Assembly: GCA_045633505.1 (NCBI GenBank)
Contig: JAZQYK010000083.1
Span: forward strand, 1-34,192
Length of the DNA: 34,192 bases
Source: Fimenecus sp045633505
Lineage (GTDB): Bacteria > Bacillota > Clostridia > Oscillospirales > Acutalibacteraceae
Direction: 5' to 3'
Shown here: positions 1-9,101 of the stretch, in pieces
How the letters are laid out: every line of letters begins with the position of its first letter
Position numbering within the stretch: the first letter of the stretch is position 1
Translations under genes and position numbers: made by a program
The notes under the pieces: model-generated
Told to the model about the DNA's origin: nothing
Seen by the model: only the letters and a program-made list of their open reading frames with translations
Databases searched by the model: none

Positions 1-2241
1 ATGGTTCGTCTTGCTCAGGATTTCTCAATGAGATATGTTCTTGTTGATGGTCACGGTAACTTTGGTTCAGTTGACGGTGACCCACCTGCTGCATACCGTT
101 ATACAGAGTCAAGAATGAGCAAGATTGCTCTTGAAATGCTCACAAATATTGATAAAGATACAGTTGATTTTACAACTAACTACGATGACCGTCTTAAAGA
201 GCCAACCGTTTTACCATCAAGATATCCAAATCTTCTTGCAAACGGTTCAACAGGTATCGCTGTTGGTATGGCTACAAATATTCCACCTCATAATTTAGGT
301 GAACTTGTTGACGGTATTTGTTGTGTAATTGATAACCCTGAAGCAGAACTTGACGAAATTATGCAACACATTCAGGGACCTGACTTCCCAACAAGTGGTA
401 TTATTGTGGGTCGTGCAGGTAGCCGTGCTGCTTATGCAACAGGTCGTGGCAAGATTGCGCTTCGTGGTCGTGCTGAAATTGTAGAAAATGAAAAAACAGG
501 TCGTTTCCAGATTATTATTACTGAACTTCCTTATCAGGTAAATAAGGCTCGTCTTATTGAATCTATTGCAGATTTACACAAAGACAAGAGAATTGAAGGT
601 CTTTCTGATATTAATGACTATTCATCAAAACGCGGTGGTGGTATGAGAATAGTTATTGACTTAAAGCGTGATGCTAACCCACAAGTTGTGCTTAATCAGC
701 TTTATCAGATGACTCAACTTCAGATTTCTTATGGTATTATTCAGTTGGCTCTTGTTAATGGTGAGCCAAAAGTTCTTACACTCAAGCAGATTATTGAAGA
801 ATATATCAAATTCCAGTGTGAGATTATTACAAGAAGAACACAGTATGACCTTAATAAAGCACAGGCTCGTGAACATATTCTTGAAGGTCTTGCTCGTGCT
901 ATTGATATTGTTGATGAAATTATCGCAACAATCCGTGCTTGTAAGGGTGGTCAGGCAGAAGCAAAAGTTGCTATTATGGAAAAATTTGATTTCGACGACC
1001 CACAGGCAACTGCAATCGTTGCTTTCCGTCTTGGACAACTTGCAGGTCTTGAAATTCAGAAAATTATTGCAGAGCGTGATGAATTAAGAATCAAGATTGC
1101 AGAATATCTTGAAATTCTCGGCTCTGAAGCAAGAGTTAAGGAAATTCTTAAAGACGAACTTTCAGTTATCGGCAAAAAATTCGGCGACGAAAGAAGAACA
1201 GAAATTTCAAATGTTCTTGGTGAGGTTGATATTGAAGACCTTATTGCTGAAGAAGATTGCGTATTTACTCTTACAAAGATGGGTTACATCAAGCGTCAAC
1301 CAGTTGAAACTTATCAGGTACAGCGCCGTGGTGGTAAGGGTATCAAGGGTATGAGTCGTCGTGAAGAAGACTATGCTGAAAGCATGTTTATCTGCTCTTC
1401 TCACGATTACATTCTCTTCTTCACTTCCGAAGGTAAGATGTATCGTCTTAAAGGTTACGAAATTCCTGAGGGTACAAGAACAAGTAAGGGTATGAACATT
1501 GTTAATATTCTTCCTATTACTGCAGAAGAAAAAGTTACTGCAATGCTTCGTGTTCCTGACTTTGGTGAAGATAAATACTTCCTATGCATGGCTACAAAGA
1601 ACGGTGTTATCAAGAGAACTGAACTTGACGCATATAAAAACATTCGTAAGAGTGGTATTATTGCTATCAATCTTGACGAGGGTGACGAACTCCGTTGGGT
1701 AAAACTTACTGACGGTGAACAGAATCTTATGGTTGCTACTCGCAAAGGTATGAGCATCTGCTTTAACGAAAAAGATGCCCGTGCTATCGGCAGAACTGCT
1801 CGTGGTGTTCGTGCTATTACTCTCGGTGATGGTGACGAAGTTGTAGGTATGGTTATTTTCGGCGACGAAGGTAAAGTTCTTACAATCAGCGAAAAAGGTT
1901 ACGGCAGACGAAGTGATGTTTCTAACTATCGTGTTCAGAACCGTGGTGGTAAAGGTCTCACAAACTATCATACTGAACAATATGGCGAAGTTTGTGCTAT
2001 TGAAATGGTAGACGAAACACAAGATATTATTATGATTTCTTCAGATGGTATTATTATCCGTCTTCCTGCAGAGCAGGTAAGAGAATGCAACCGTCCTTCA
2101 AAGGGTGTTATTCTTATGAAAACAAAAGATGGCGAAAAGGTTGTAACAATTTCTCTTGCAGAGCATGAAGAAGAAACGGAAGATGTTGAAGCTGAAACAG
2201 TTGAAAACGTTGAAGCAACAGAGGATGTAGCGGAAGAATAA
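1..2241 (+). CDS. gyrA: DNA gyrase subunit A, 5'-truncated by the window edge
   Basis: This is the breakage-reunion subunit of gyrase, which with GyrB introduces negative supercoils using ATP. The frame is open from base 1. The first ATG is an internal Met in the VRxAQDF region, so about 90 N-terminal residues, including most of the quinolone-resistance region, lie upstream. The catalytic tyrosine is Y34 of the visible part (RYTE, equivalent to E. coli Y122), and the NGSTGIAVGMATNIPPHN core follows. The C-terminal beta-pinwheel carries the GyrA box QRRGGKG at residues 441-447, which separates gyrase from topoisomerase IV ParC. The protein ends in a Glu-rich acidic tail, a common variable feature. 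No terminator lies before the next gene 46 bases on, so readthrough into it is plausible. Confidence 0.97.
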   Translation: MVRLAQDFSMRYVLVDGHGNFGSVDGDPPAAYRYTESRMSKIALEMLTNIDKDTVDFTTNYDDRLKEPTVLPSRYPNLLANGSTGIAVGMATNIPPHNLGELVDGICCVIDNPEAELDEIMQHIQGPDFPTSGIIVGRAGSRAAYATGRGKIALRGRAEIVENEKTGRFQIIITELPYQVNKARLIESIADLHKDKRIEGLSDINDYSSKRGGGMRIVIDLKRDANPQVVLNQLYQMTQLQISYGIIQLALVNGEPKVLTLKQIIEEYIKFQCEIITRRTQYDLNKAQAREHILEGLARAIDIVDEIIATIRACKGGQAEAKVAIMEKFDFDDPQATAIVAFRLGQLAGLEIQKIIAERDELRIKIAEYLEILGSEARVKEILKDELSVIGKKFGDERRTEISNVLGEVDIEDLIAEEDCVFTLTKMGYIKRQPVETYQVQRRGGKGIKGMSRREEDYAESMFICSSHDYILFFTSEGKMYRLKGYEIPEGTRTSKGMNIVNILPITAEEKVTAMLRVPDFGEDKYFLCMATKNGVIKRTELDAYKNIRKSGIIAINLDEGDELRWVKLTDGEQNLMVATRKGMSICFNEKDARAIGRTARGVRAITLGDGDEVVGMVIFGDEGKVLTISEKGYGRRSDVSNYRVQNRGGKGLTNYHTEQYGEVCAIEMVDETQDIIMISSDGIIIRLPAEQVRECNRPSKGVILMKTKDGEKVVTISLAEHEEETEDVEAETVENVEATEDVAEE

Positions 2242-2287
2242 TATAGAATTTTTTCTGTTAGTTACTTGTGAAAGGAAAGAGATTTTT

Positions 2288-3487
2288 ATGGATAACAACG
2301 AGAAAAAAATAAATGAAAATGCAGAAACTCCCAAAAAGAAAGAAAAAAAGCCAATGACTAAAAAGAAGAAAACTCTTTTAATCATTCTTTGTATTCTTCT
2401 CGCGTTCTTTTTGTTTGTTGCAGGTTTTGCCGTTTGGTACGTTAACGATAAACTTAACAAAATCGGATATGATACTGAACAGACAACCATTGACCCTAAC
2501 AAAGAATTCGTTGACGATGAAACTGTAAACTTTGCTGAAATGGATGATGCAACGGGCAGTACCTATAAAGAAATTCTTAAAAACTGGGCTACTAATGAAG
2601 GCGAAAAAATGAGCAGTAAAGACGTGCTTAACATTTTGCTGATTGGCAGTGACGCATCTGCTGAATATGAAGGCCGCGCTTCAATTACGGATAAAGGTAA
2701 TACTGACGTTATGATGCTTGTTTCTATTGACAAGAAAAACGAAACAATCAAGCTCATTTCTTTTATGCGTGACAGCTATACTTATATGGACCAGTTTGAC
2801 AGTTACGGAAAACTTAATGCTGCTTGTGCAAACGGCGGTGCGCCTTATCTTGTTGAAACAATCGAAAACGACTATAAAATCGAGATTGACGGCTATGCAC
2901 TTGTTGACTTTGACTCGTTCAGAGCAGTTATTGACGTTCTTGGCGGTGTTAACGTTGACGTTCCGCAATATGTTGCAAATCATCTCACGAATAAAGTCAG
3001 CGGCGCCTTCCCAAGCGGTGAAAATGCACTTCTTAACGGTGAACAGGCATTGAGTTTTTGCCGAGTAAGAGCTACGGATAAAGACGGTGACGTCAGCCGT
3101 GTTGACCGTCAGAAGCAGGTAATAAAAGCGCTCATCGAAAAGGCAAAGGGTGCAAGTCTTTCTGAAATCAACGAGGTTTTCGACGTTATTCTTGCAAACG
3201 TAAGAACTAATATTCCAAAAAAGGATATTTTAAGCTATGCAACAAAAGCGGTAACTGATGGTTGGGCAACCTTTACAATTGCTGAAGAGATTACAATGCC
3301 AACGGCTGATGCCCGTTATGGTTACAGCTCACAGGCAACGGCGTGGATTTGGGTTGTTGACTATCCGCTTGTTGCACAAAAACTTCAGTTAGAGCTTTAC
3401 GGTGATACAAATATCAATCTTTCTGAAGAAAGAAAAACCGCTATTGACGTTATCGGCGGTTACGTATCAAAAGAAACTACCGATTAA
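2288..3487 (+). CDS. LytR-CpsA-Psr (LCP) family cell-wall glycopolymer ligase
   Basis: LCP proteins transfer undecaprenyl-linked glycopolymers such as teichoic acids or capsule onto peptidoglycan, outside the membrane. The 399-residue protein has a Lys-rich cytoplasmic N-terminus (about residues 1-35), one membrane segment (about 36-57), then an extracellular LCP domain. The domain shows the NILLIGSD opening, the TDVMMLVSID strand, the FMRDSY segment with the conserved Arg, and the late RVRATDKDGDVSRVDRQKQ motif carrying the phosphate-binding arginines. The length is usual for the family. An AAAGGAAAG ribosome site precedes the ATG. It is followed after 11 bases by the CPBP protease gene and is likely co-transcribed with it. 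The polymer substrate cannot be read from the sequence. Confidence 0.93.
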   Translation: MDNNEKKINENAETPKKKEKKPMTKKKKTLLIILCILLAFFLFVAGFAVWYVNDKLNKIGYDTEQTTIDPNKEFVDDETVNFAEMDDATGSTYKEILKNWATNEGEKMSSKDVLNILLIGSDASAEYEGRASITDKGNTDVMMLVSIDKKNETIKLISFMRDSYTYMDQFDSYGKLNAACANGGAPYLVETIENDYKIEIDGYALVDFDSFRAVIDVLGGVNVDVPQYVANHLTNKVSGAFPSGENALLNGEQALSFCRVRATDKDGDVSRVDRQKQVIKALIEKAKGASLSEINEVFDVILANVRTNIPKKDILSYATKAVTDGWATFTIAEEITMPTADARYGYSSQATAWIWVVDYPLVAQKLQLELYGDTNINLSEERKTAIDVIGGYVSKETTD

Positions 3488-3498
3488 GGAGTGTTATA

Positions 3499-4584
3499 AT
3501 GAATAGCAATTTTAATCCTAACGGGCAGTTTAACGGATGGGGACAGCAAATACCGCCGAATTATATGGGTTATCAGACCCCTTACGGCTATAATCCGTTT
3601 AATAGCGAGTATTTCCGTCAGCAAGAAGAAAAAAAGAATGACACGAAAATTCTCAAGACAATAGGAACGGTTTGCGGAATTTCTATTATTGCTTATTTTG
3701 TCTTATCACTTCTCAGTGGTATTGTCGTGGCACTTCTTTCTTCGTTTTCACATATAATGAATGATTTGTATGAAGAAGGTATTGCACTTTGGGCATTTTC
3801 TTCAATTTCAACGGTGATTTTTATCGGCGGACCGTTTCTGGCATCTTATATTTATCTTAAAAATAAAAAAATGACGGGTGTTTTGCCGCTTGGTACAACT
3901 TATAATAAAAAGGCATCGGTATATCTGGTGGTTGCCTTTTTACCGTTGACACTCGTATCGTCGTTTGTGATAAATTTCGTTTCCATTCTGATTCAGGCTT
4001 TAATGGGTGTTGAATTTTCAAGCGGTATGGAGAATATGTCAATAAACGGTGTAGGTGAATTTTTGCTTATGACCTTATTTATTGCGGTAATTCCTGCAAT
4101 TCTTGAGGAGGTTGCAATTCGCGGTATTCTTATGCAGCCTTTGAGAAGATACGGAGACTGGTTTGCAATTATCGTTTCTTCAGTAATTTTCTCATTACTT
4201 CACGGTAATATGGTGCAAATTCCTTATACGGTTCTGGCTGGTGCTTATTTCGGATACGTTGCAATTGCAACGGGCAGTATCTGGCCGTCAATAATTCTTC
4301 ATTTCTTTAATAATTTCTATTCAGTTCTCGTTACGGTTTTCGACAGCAATTTAAGTGTTGGGATGGCGAACGTGATGACTATTGCTTCTTTGGGAATTAT
4401 GGTCGGTCTCGGTATTTTTGCTTTCATTAAATACAAGTCAATGAACTACAAGGTGACAATGGCAAAGGGTGTTAAAACCTTGAAAGCCGGTGAAAAAGCA
4501 AAAGTAGTTTTCCTTAATCCTGCAATGATTATCGCAATTTTGTTTATGTTATTTGCAACTCTTACAAGTATTTCTGAAGCATAA
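3499..4584 (+). CDS. CPBP-family intramembrane metalloprotease
   Basis: This polytopic membrane protein belongs to the CAAX-protease/bacteriocin-processing (CPBP, Abi) family. The cytoplasmic N-terminus (about 50 residues) is rich in Asn, Gln, Gly, Pro and Tyr and low in complexity. About eight hydrophobic segments follow. The catalytic signature is intact: E203-E204 with R208 (EEVAIRG), H235 (LLHGN) and H268 (LHFFNN). An AAGGAG ribosome site sits just before the ATG. It lies between an LCP ligase and tadA with short gaps, consistent with an operon. Substrates of these proteases are mostly unknown in Clostridia; roles in envelope proteins, peptide immunity or signalling are possible. The Pro/Asn/Gln-rich leader is not part of the family core. 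Confidence 0.9.
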   Translation: MNSNFNPNGQFNGWGQQIPPNYMGYQTPYGYNPFNSEYFRQQEEKKNDTKILKTIGTVCGISIIAYFVLSLLSGIVVALLSSFSHIMNDLYEEGIALWAFSSISTVIFIGGPFLASYIYLKNKKMTGVLPLGTTYNKKASVYLVVAFLPLTLVSSFVINFVSILIQALMGVEFSSGMENMSINGVGEFLLMTLFIAVIPAILEEVAIRGILMQPLRRYGDWFAIIVSSVIFSLLHGNMVQIPYTVLAGAYFGYVAIATGSIWPSIILHFFNNFYSVLVTVFDSNLSVGMANVMTIASLGIMVGLGIFAFIKYKSMNYKVTMAKGVKTLKAGEKAKVVFLNPAMIIAILFMLFATLTSISEA

Positions 4585-4586
4585 TT

Positions 4587-5054
4587 ATGGATAAATTTGA
4601 TTATATGAAATATGCACTTTCTCTTGCAAAGCAATCTGCGGATGAAGGTGAAGTCCCCGTCGGCGCAATCGTGGTTTGTGACGGGGAAATAGTTGGTGAA
4701 GGCAGAAACAGACGTGAAATCGTTAAAAACGCCTTGCACCACGCAGAGATTGAAGCTATAAATCAGGCTTGTCAAAGGCTCCAGGGCTGGCGTCTCTGGA
4801 AATGTGATTTATACGTAACGCTTGAACCGTGTCCTATGTGTGCAGGTGCGATTATAAATTCGAGAATAAAAAACGTGTATTTCGGCGCAAAAGACGAAAA
4901 AAACGGTGCTGTCGTTTCGGCAGCACAACTTTTTGATATGAATTTTACTCATAAGCCTTTATATGAAGGTGGTATTATGGGTGATGAATGTGCAGAAGTT
5001 TTGTCGTCCTTTTTTAAAGATTTAAGAAAAAAGAAAGCGGGTGAAGAAAAGTGA
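4587..5054 (+). CDS. tadA: tRNA-specific adenosine deaminase TadA
   Basis: TadA deaminates adenosine 34 to inosine in the tRNA-Arg(ACG) anticodon, allowing wobble reading. The 155-residue protein is the usual length. The zinc-dependent cytidine/deoxycytidylate deaminase fold is shown by the H52-A53-E54 motif (zinc ligand and catalytic Glu) and the P81-C82-P83-M84-C85 motif (two zinc-binding cysteines). The N-terminal segment with VPVGAIVV is typical of TadA. The gene begins two bases after the upstream stop, without a strong ribosome site, so translational coupling is likely. Its 3' end overlaps the GTG start of mnmE by four bases. Both neighbours act on wobble position 34. Confidence 0.96.
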   Translation: MDKFDYMKYALSLAKQSADEGEVPVGAIVVCDGEIVGEGRNRREIVKNALHHAEIEAINQACQRLQGWRLWKCDLYVTLEPCPMCAGAIINSRIKNVYFGAKDEKNGAVVSAAQLFDMNFTHKPLYEGGIMGDECAEVLSSFFKDLRKKKAGEEK

Positions 5055-6412
5055 GTACTATTGCGGCAATTTCAACAGGCAGAGCTCCCGGCGGTATTGG
5101 TGTTATCCGTATTTCAGGTGAAAATGCAATCGGTATTGCCGACAAAGTCTTTTCTTCATTCAACGGTAAAAAATTAGAGGAACTTTCAGGTTATTCTGCC
5201 CTTTATGGAAAGGCTTTTGACGAAAACGGAAGCATTGACAACGTTGTTGCTCTTGTTTTTAAAGCACCAAAAAGCTATACGGGTGAAGACGTTGTTGAAA
5301 TTTCTTGTCACGGCGGACTTTTTGTTACAGACAAGGTGCTTAAAGCAGTTTTTGATGCTGGTGCAATCCCCGCAGAAGCAGGTGAGTTTACAAAACGAGC
5401 ATTTTTAAACGGAAAAATGGATTTAACAAGCGCCGAATCCGTTATGAATATTATTTCTGCGCAAGGTGAACAGGCTGAAAAAATCGCTCTTGGTGTGCTT
5501 GAAGGCAGACTTTTCAAGGAAATCAAGAAAATCAACGATAAATTGGTTTATGATATGGCACTTTTATCTGCTTGGGTGGATTATCCTTATGAAGAAATTG
5601 AGGATTTGTCGGACAATAAGTTAAAAGAGCATATAGATGAGAGTATTTGTAATCTTGAAAAACTGATAAATGACTTCTCAAAAGGACAAATTATAATGGA
5701 AGGTGTTGACACCGCCATTGTGGGTTGCCCAAACGTTGGAAAATCAACGCTTATGAATTTGCTTTCAGGTACGGAAAAGTCAATCGTTACCGATATTGCA
5801 GGCACGACGAGAGACGTGGTTGAAGATACAGTTAACGTTGGCGGAATTACACTTCGTCTTGCTGATACGGCAGGTGTCCGTGAAACCGAAGACGTGGTTG
5901 AAAGTATTGGTGTTGACAGAGCAGTAAAAAGACTTGAAAGCGCAGAACTTGTGTTGGCAGTCTTTGACGGAAGCAGAGAATTAACAGAGCAAGATATCAG
6001 ACTTATAGACCTTTGCAAAGAAAAAAAGGCAGTTGGAATTGTTAATAAAATAGATTTAGATAAAAACTGTCTAAACAATAAATTAAAAGAAAATTTTGCT
6101 AAGTTAATTTTTATCTCAGCAAAAACGGGCGAGGGTAAAGAGGAGCTGACAAGCGCCATTGAAGAGCTTTTGGGTACGGCTGATTTTGATACCTCCGCCA
6201 CTGCAATTGTCAACGACCGTCAATGTGATTGTTGTAAAAAAGCGCTTGAAGCGCTCAAGGATGCCGACAATGCATTAAGGCTTGGTATGACAATGGATGC
6301 AGTAACGGTTTGTCTTGATTCAGCCATTGAAAATCTGATGGTTCTTACAGGTGAAAAAGCAACAGAATTAGTAGTGAATGAAATTTTTGCACAATTCTGT
6401 GTCGGCAAATAA
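5051..6412 (+). CDS. mnmE: tRNA uridine-5-carboxymethylaminomethyl modification GTPase MnmE
   Basis: With MnmG, MnmE builds the cmnm5 group on uridine 34 of several tRNAs, using a tetrahydrofolate-derived one-carbon unit. The start is GTG, overlapping the tadA stop. The N-terminal folate-binding domain opens with TIAAISTGRAPGGIGVIRIS. A helical domain follows with the inserted G domain: P-loop G225-CPNVGKST (K231, S232), DTAGVRET switch II and NKID. The C-terminal FCVGK (449-453) supplies the Cys implicated in the one-carbon transfer. The length (453) is normal. In many Firmicutes mnmE is followed by mnmG and rsmG; here it is followed by a Mrp ATPase 43 bases on, so mnmG must lie elsewhere. 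Confidence 0.97.
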   Translation: MSTIAAISTGRAPGGIGVIRISGENAIGIADKVFSSFNGKKLEELSGYSALYGKAFDENGSIDNVVALVFKAPKSYTGEDVVEISCHGGLFVTDKVLKAVFDAGAIPAEAGEFTKRAFLNGKMDLTSAESVMNIISAQGEQAEKIALGVLEGRLFKEIKKINDKLVYDMALLSAWVDYPYEEIEDLSDNKLKEHIDESICNLEKLINDFSKGQIIMEGVDTAIVGCPNVGKSTLMNLLSGTEKSIVTDIAGTTRDVVEDTVNVGGITLRLADTAGVRETEDVVESIGVDRAVKRLESAELVLAVFDGSRELTEQDIRLIDLCKEKKAVGIVNKIDLDKNCLNNKLKENFAKLIFISAKTGEGKEELTSAIEELLGTADFDTSATAIVNDRQCDCCKKALEALKDADNALRLGMTMDAVTVCLDSAIENLMVLTGEKATELVVNEIFAQFCVGK

Positions 6413-6455
6413 TCTTTAGTTAATAATTGTCTATCTTGAAAAGAGGTTATATAAA

Positions 6456-7271
<816 letters not shown>

Positions 7272-7276
7272 TTTAT

Positions 7277-7302
7277 AGTGGAGGGAAACCTCCACTTTTT
7301 TT
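7277..7302 (+). terminator. Rho-independent terminator after the Mrp gene
   Basis: An 8-bp perfect stem (AGTGGAGG / CCTCCACT) with a GAAA tetraloop is followed by seven T. It lies six bases beyond the stop codon and closes the gyrA-to-mrp block. Confidence 0.95.
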
Positions 7303-7352
7303 ATAATGCAACTTGGGAGTTTAGCGATGACATTGATTTGGTGACGCAATCT

Positions 7353-7497
7353 TGTAGGGGACGATGAGTCTCACCTGCCGGCTCGGTCGGTGCTTCTGCT
7401 TCGCAGAGGTGTCCACCGGACACCCGCACCCTTCATCGTCCCGTTCCAAAGTGTGCAATCAAACTACAACGGGTCGCTGCCCACAGCGACCCCTACA
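7353..7497. repeat. GC-rich nested inverted-repeat element (MITE/REP-like candidate)
   Basis: This noncoding element is bounded by TGTAGGGG (7353-7360) and its exact inverse CCCCTACA (7490-7497). Inside are four further inverted pairs. GGGACGATGA (7358-7367) pairs with TCATCGTCCC (7433-7442). TCTGC/GCAGA forms a small hairpin near 7394-7407. GGTGTCC (7408-7414) pairs with GGACACC (7418-7424). GGGTCGCTG (7471-7479) pairs with CAGCGACCC (7484-7492). It is clearly richer in GC than its neighbours. The whole could fold as one multibranched RNA. This is typical of dispersed palindromic repeats or non-autonomous mobile elements. Only one copy is in the window, so its dispersed nature is inferred. 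The rest of the 7303-7612 gap shows no gene. Confidence 0.7.
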
Positions 7498-7561
7498 TTT
7501 GTGGTATATTTTAGTGAGATATTTCGCCGACAAATTTAAATTTGATAAAGGTATTTGCAAT

Positions 7562-7598
7562 AAAAAAAATAAGGACTATCGTTCGGTAGTCCTTATTA
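7562..7598 (-). terminator. Rho-independent terminator for the membrane-protein pair
   Basis: An 11-bp stem (AATAAGGACTA / TAGTCCTTATT) at 7568-7597 is followed, reading the minus strand, by a run of T. It lies 15 bases past the stop of the minus-strand gene ending at 7613. Confidence 0.92.
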
Positions 7599-7612
7599 TA
7601 TATTTAATTTTA

Positions 7613-8023
7613 TCAATACAATGTCTTTGAAAGAATAAAGCAAGTCCAAAGTGCAACTACAAACAAGCCTTCTGCAGGAATGGCAAGTTTTGTATATGGG
7701 CATTTCCAGCCTTTATCAACAAAAAGAAAGATTGTTCTTGTAACAAAAACTGTTGTTGCGAAGAAAAGTCCGCCAATCATTGAATAGTATGGAGTTTTAA
7801 GGGCTAACATAAGGAAAAGTAAGAATCCGCCTAAAGCACCAGAAATACCGCCATAGTAAACACGAATTTCAGTTTTTCCTGCATTATCAACAGGCTTAAT
7901 TGAAAAACTTTCAGCATTTTTGAGGGGACTAATAATGAATACGATTGCCATACCAAAAAAGTATAGGATGAGTCCGATTGTGGCAACTGCTGCAGGAATA
8001 TTTGATAGTAAAATTTCTTTCAT
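7613..8023 (-). CDS. Small four-helix membrane protein, DUF4345-like
   Basis: This 136-residue protein has four hydrophobic segments (about residues 8-32, 54-75, 80-102, 115-134). The motif EIRVYYGGISGALGG resembles the conserved R-x-YGG region of the DUF4345 family, whose function is unknown. An AAAGGAG ribosome site precedes the ATG. It is the second gene of a two-gene minus-strand operon, 12 bases after the larger membrane protein, and ends at a terminator. The family call rests on recalled motif similarity and is moderate. No catalytic residues can be named. Confidence 0.7.
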   Translation of the reverse strand: MKEILLSNIPAAVATIGLILYFFGMAIVFIISPLKNAESFSIKPVDNAGKTEIRVYYGGISGALGGFLLFLMLALKTPYYSMIGGLFFATTVFVTRTIFLFVDKGWKCPYTKLAIPAEGLFVVALWTCFILSKTLY

Positions 8024-8035
8024 AATAAATCTCCT

Positions 8036-8938
8036 TTATATATTCACAGTTTCTTTGATTTCTTTTTTGTCAAAGAATGATGTGAAATTGATTATGAATA
8101 AAAGTGCATAGGCAACCCACATAGGTAAGTTTTCAATAAAAGCACTCTTACCGACAGTTACTAAAAGTACAAGCATGAGTAAAAGCACAGCGATAAAAAT
8201 TACAGTTGCAATTATATACTTTTTGTCTTTTTGCAAACATTTGTGGAACAAGAAAATAATCACACCAGCCGCACCCAAGAATGCAAAAATAAGTGCAGTT
8301 GCCCAATGTCCTAAGCAACGAGGAGTCATAACAAGGTCAAGTCCTGCTGAAGGCACATTTACTGTTACATAAATTGCTGCACAACCAAGAGAGGTAACAA
8401 CAACACCTGCTTTTCCCTGATAATTATTCTTTCTATACATATAAAGTGTGTTTGTAAAAATTGAAAGTGATGCGAGTACTCCCCAAGCTTTAAAAAGCCA
8501 AGGATAACGAAGGCCCAGCATACTTGCGGTAACATCAGTTAAAATGTTGCCAAATTGCTTTGGAAAAGGCAAAAATCCATACCAGGTGATAAAGATAAAC
8601 CCTGCAATTAAATTTGCAATGCAGAATATAGTGGTAGCCTTTGTAAGTTGTTCTGCAAAAAGTATTTTTTTGATAAATATCGCATAGAGAAATAAAAGTA
8701 AAGTTGAGCCGATTACCCAAAGCCAGAAAACTGTTGGGTTTGCATATAATGGTTCATAAAGCATACCGTCAAATTTTGCAATAAAAGCTTCGTTTGACAA
8801 AAGAGAGTCAGCTTCAGTCGGGATTATGTAAGCATATTGGTCCCAGCTCATAATAAAGCTCATCCATAAGCCATAAATAATGGCAACAACACTCCACATT
8901 GTTGTATAGGCTTTCATAATTTTGTTATTATTTGTCAT
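8036..8938 (-). CDS. Polytopic membrane protein of unknown function
   Basis: I do not recognise a family. The 300-residue protein has about eight hydrophobic segments separated by short polar loops. Between segments one and two lies a polar stretch of roughly 40 residues (about 31-70) containing SWDQYAYIIPTEADS, which may face outside. There is no signal peptidase site and no catalytic motif I can identify. A TGAGGTGA ribosome site sits seven bases before the ATG. A good promoter lies 20 bases upstream. It is co-transcribed with the DUF4345-like gene, so the two may act together in the membrane. Confidence 0.75.
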   Translation of the reverse strand: MTNNNKIMKAYTTMWSVVAIIYGLWMSFIMSWDQYAYIIPTEADSLLSNEAFIAKFDGMLYEPLYANPTVFWLWVIGSTLLLFLYAIFIKKILFAEQLTKATTIFCIANLIAGFIFITWYGFLPFPKQFGNILTDVTASMLGLRYPWLFKAWGVLASLSIFTNTLYMYRKNNYQGKAGVVVTSLGCAAIYVTVNVPSAGLDLVMTPRCLGHWATALIFAFLGAAGVIIFLFHKCLQKDKKYIIATVIFIAVLLLMLVLLVTVGKSAFIENLPMWVAYALLFIINFTSFFDKKEIKETVNI

Positions 8939-8957
8939 GAAATCACCTCATAGGCTC

Positions 8958-8986
8958 ATTTTAGCACTAATTATAAGCAATTGCAA
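8958..8986 (-). promoter_or_regulatory. SigA-type promoter for the membrane-protein pair
   Basis: On the minus strand a -35 TTGCAA (8986-8981), 17-bp spacer and -10 TAAAAT (8963-8958) lie upstream of the gene starting at 8938. It is divergent from the FHA operon promoter. Confidence 0.7.
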
Positions 8987-9039
8987 CGATAATAAAAGTA
9001 TTAAATAGTTAAAATTTTATTACATTATGATTCATTTCA

Positions 9040-9069
9040 TTGACAAAAATTAAATTAAAAACTTATAAT
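9040..9069 (+). promoter_or_regulatory. SigA-type promoter for the FHA-ftsW-pbp operon
   Basis: A perfect TTGACA (9040-9045), an 18-bp spacer and a perfect TATAAT (9064-9069) stand 32 bases before the TTG start of the FHA gene. Confidence 0.88.
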
Positions 9070-9101
9070 AACCATATACGATTAAAAAGGAGGCGACCCA
9101 T

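Noticed and set aside
1..3. ATG at base 1 as the true start of gyrA
   Set aside because: It aligns with an internal Met about 90 residues into GyrA; the 5' part is cut by the window edge.
5587..6213. A 208-codon open frame antisense to mnmE, with similar long frames opposite rpe and the LRR gene
   Set aside because: They are Ser/Thr/Leu-rich shadow frames produced by codon use of the real genes, and lack ribosome sites and recognisable motifs.
7364..7630. An 88-codon plus-strand frame across the gap after the Mrp gene
   Set aside because: It lies mostly inside the palindromic GC-rich element, has no ribosome site, and reads into the terminator of the opposite-strand operon.
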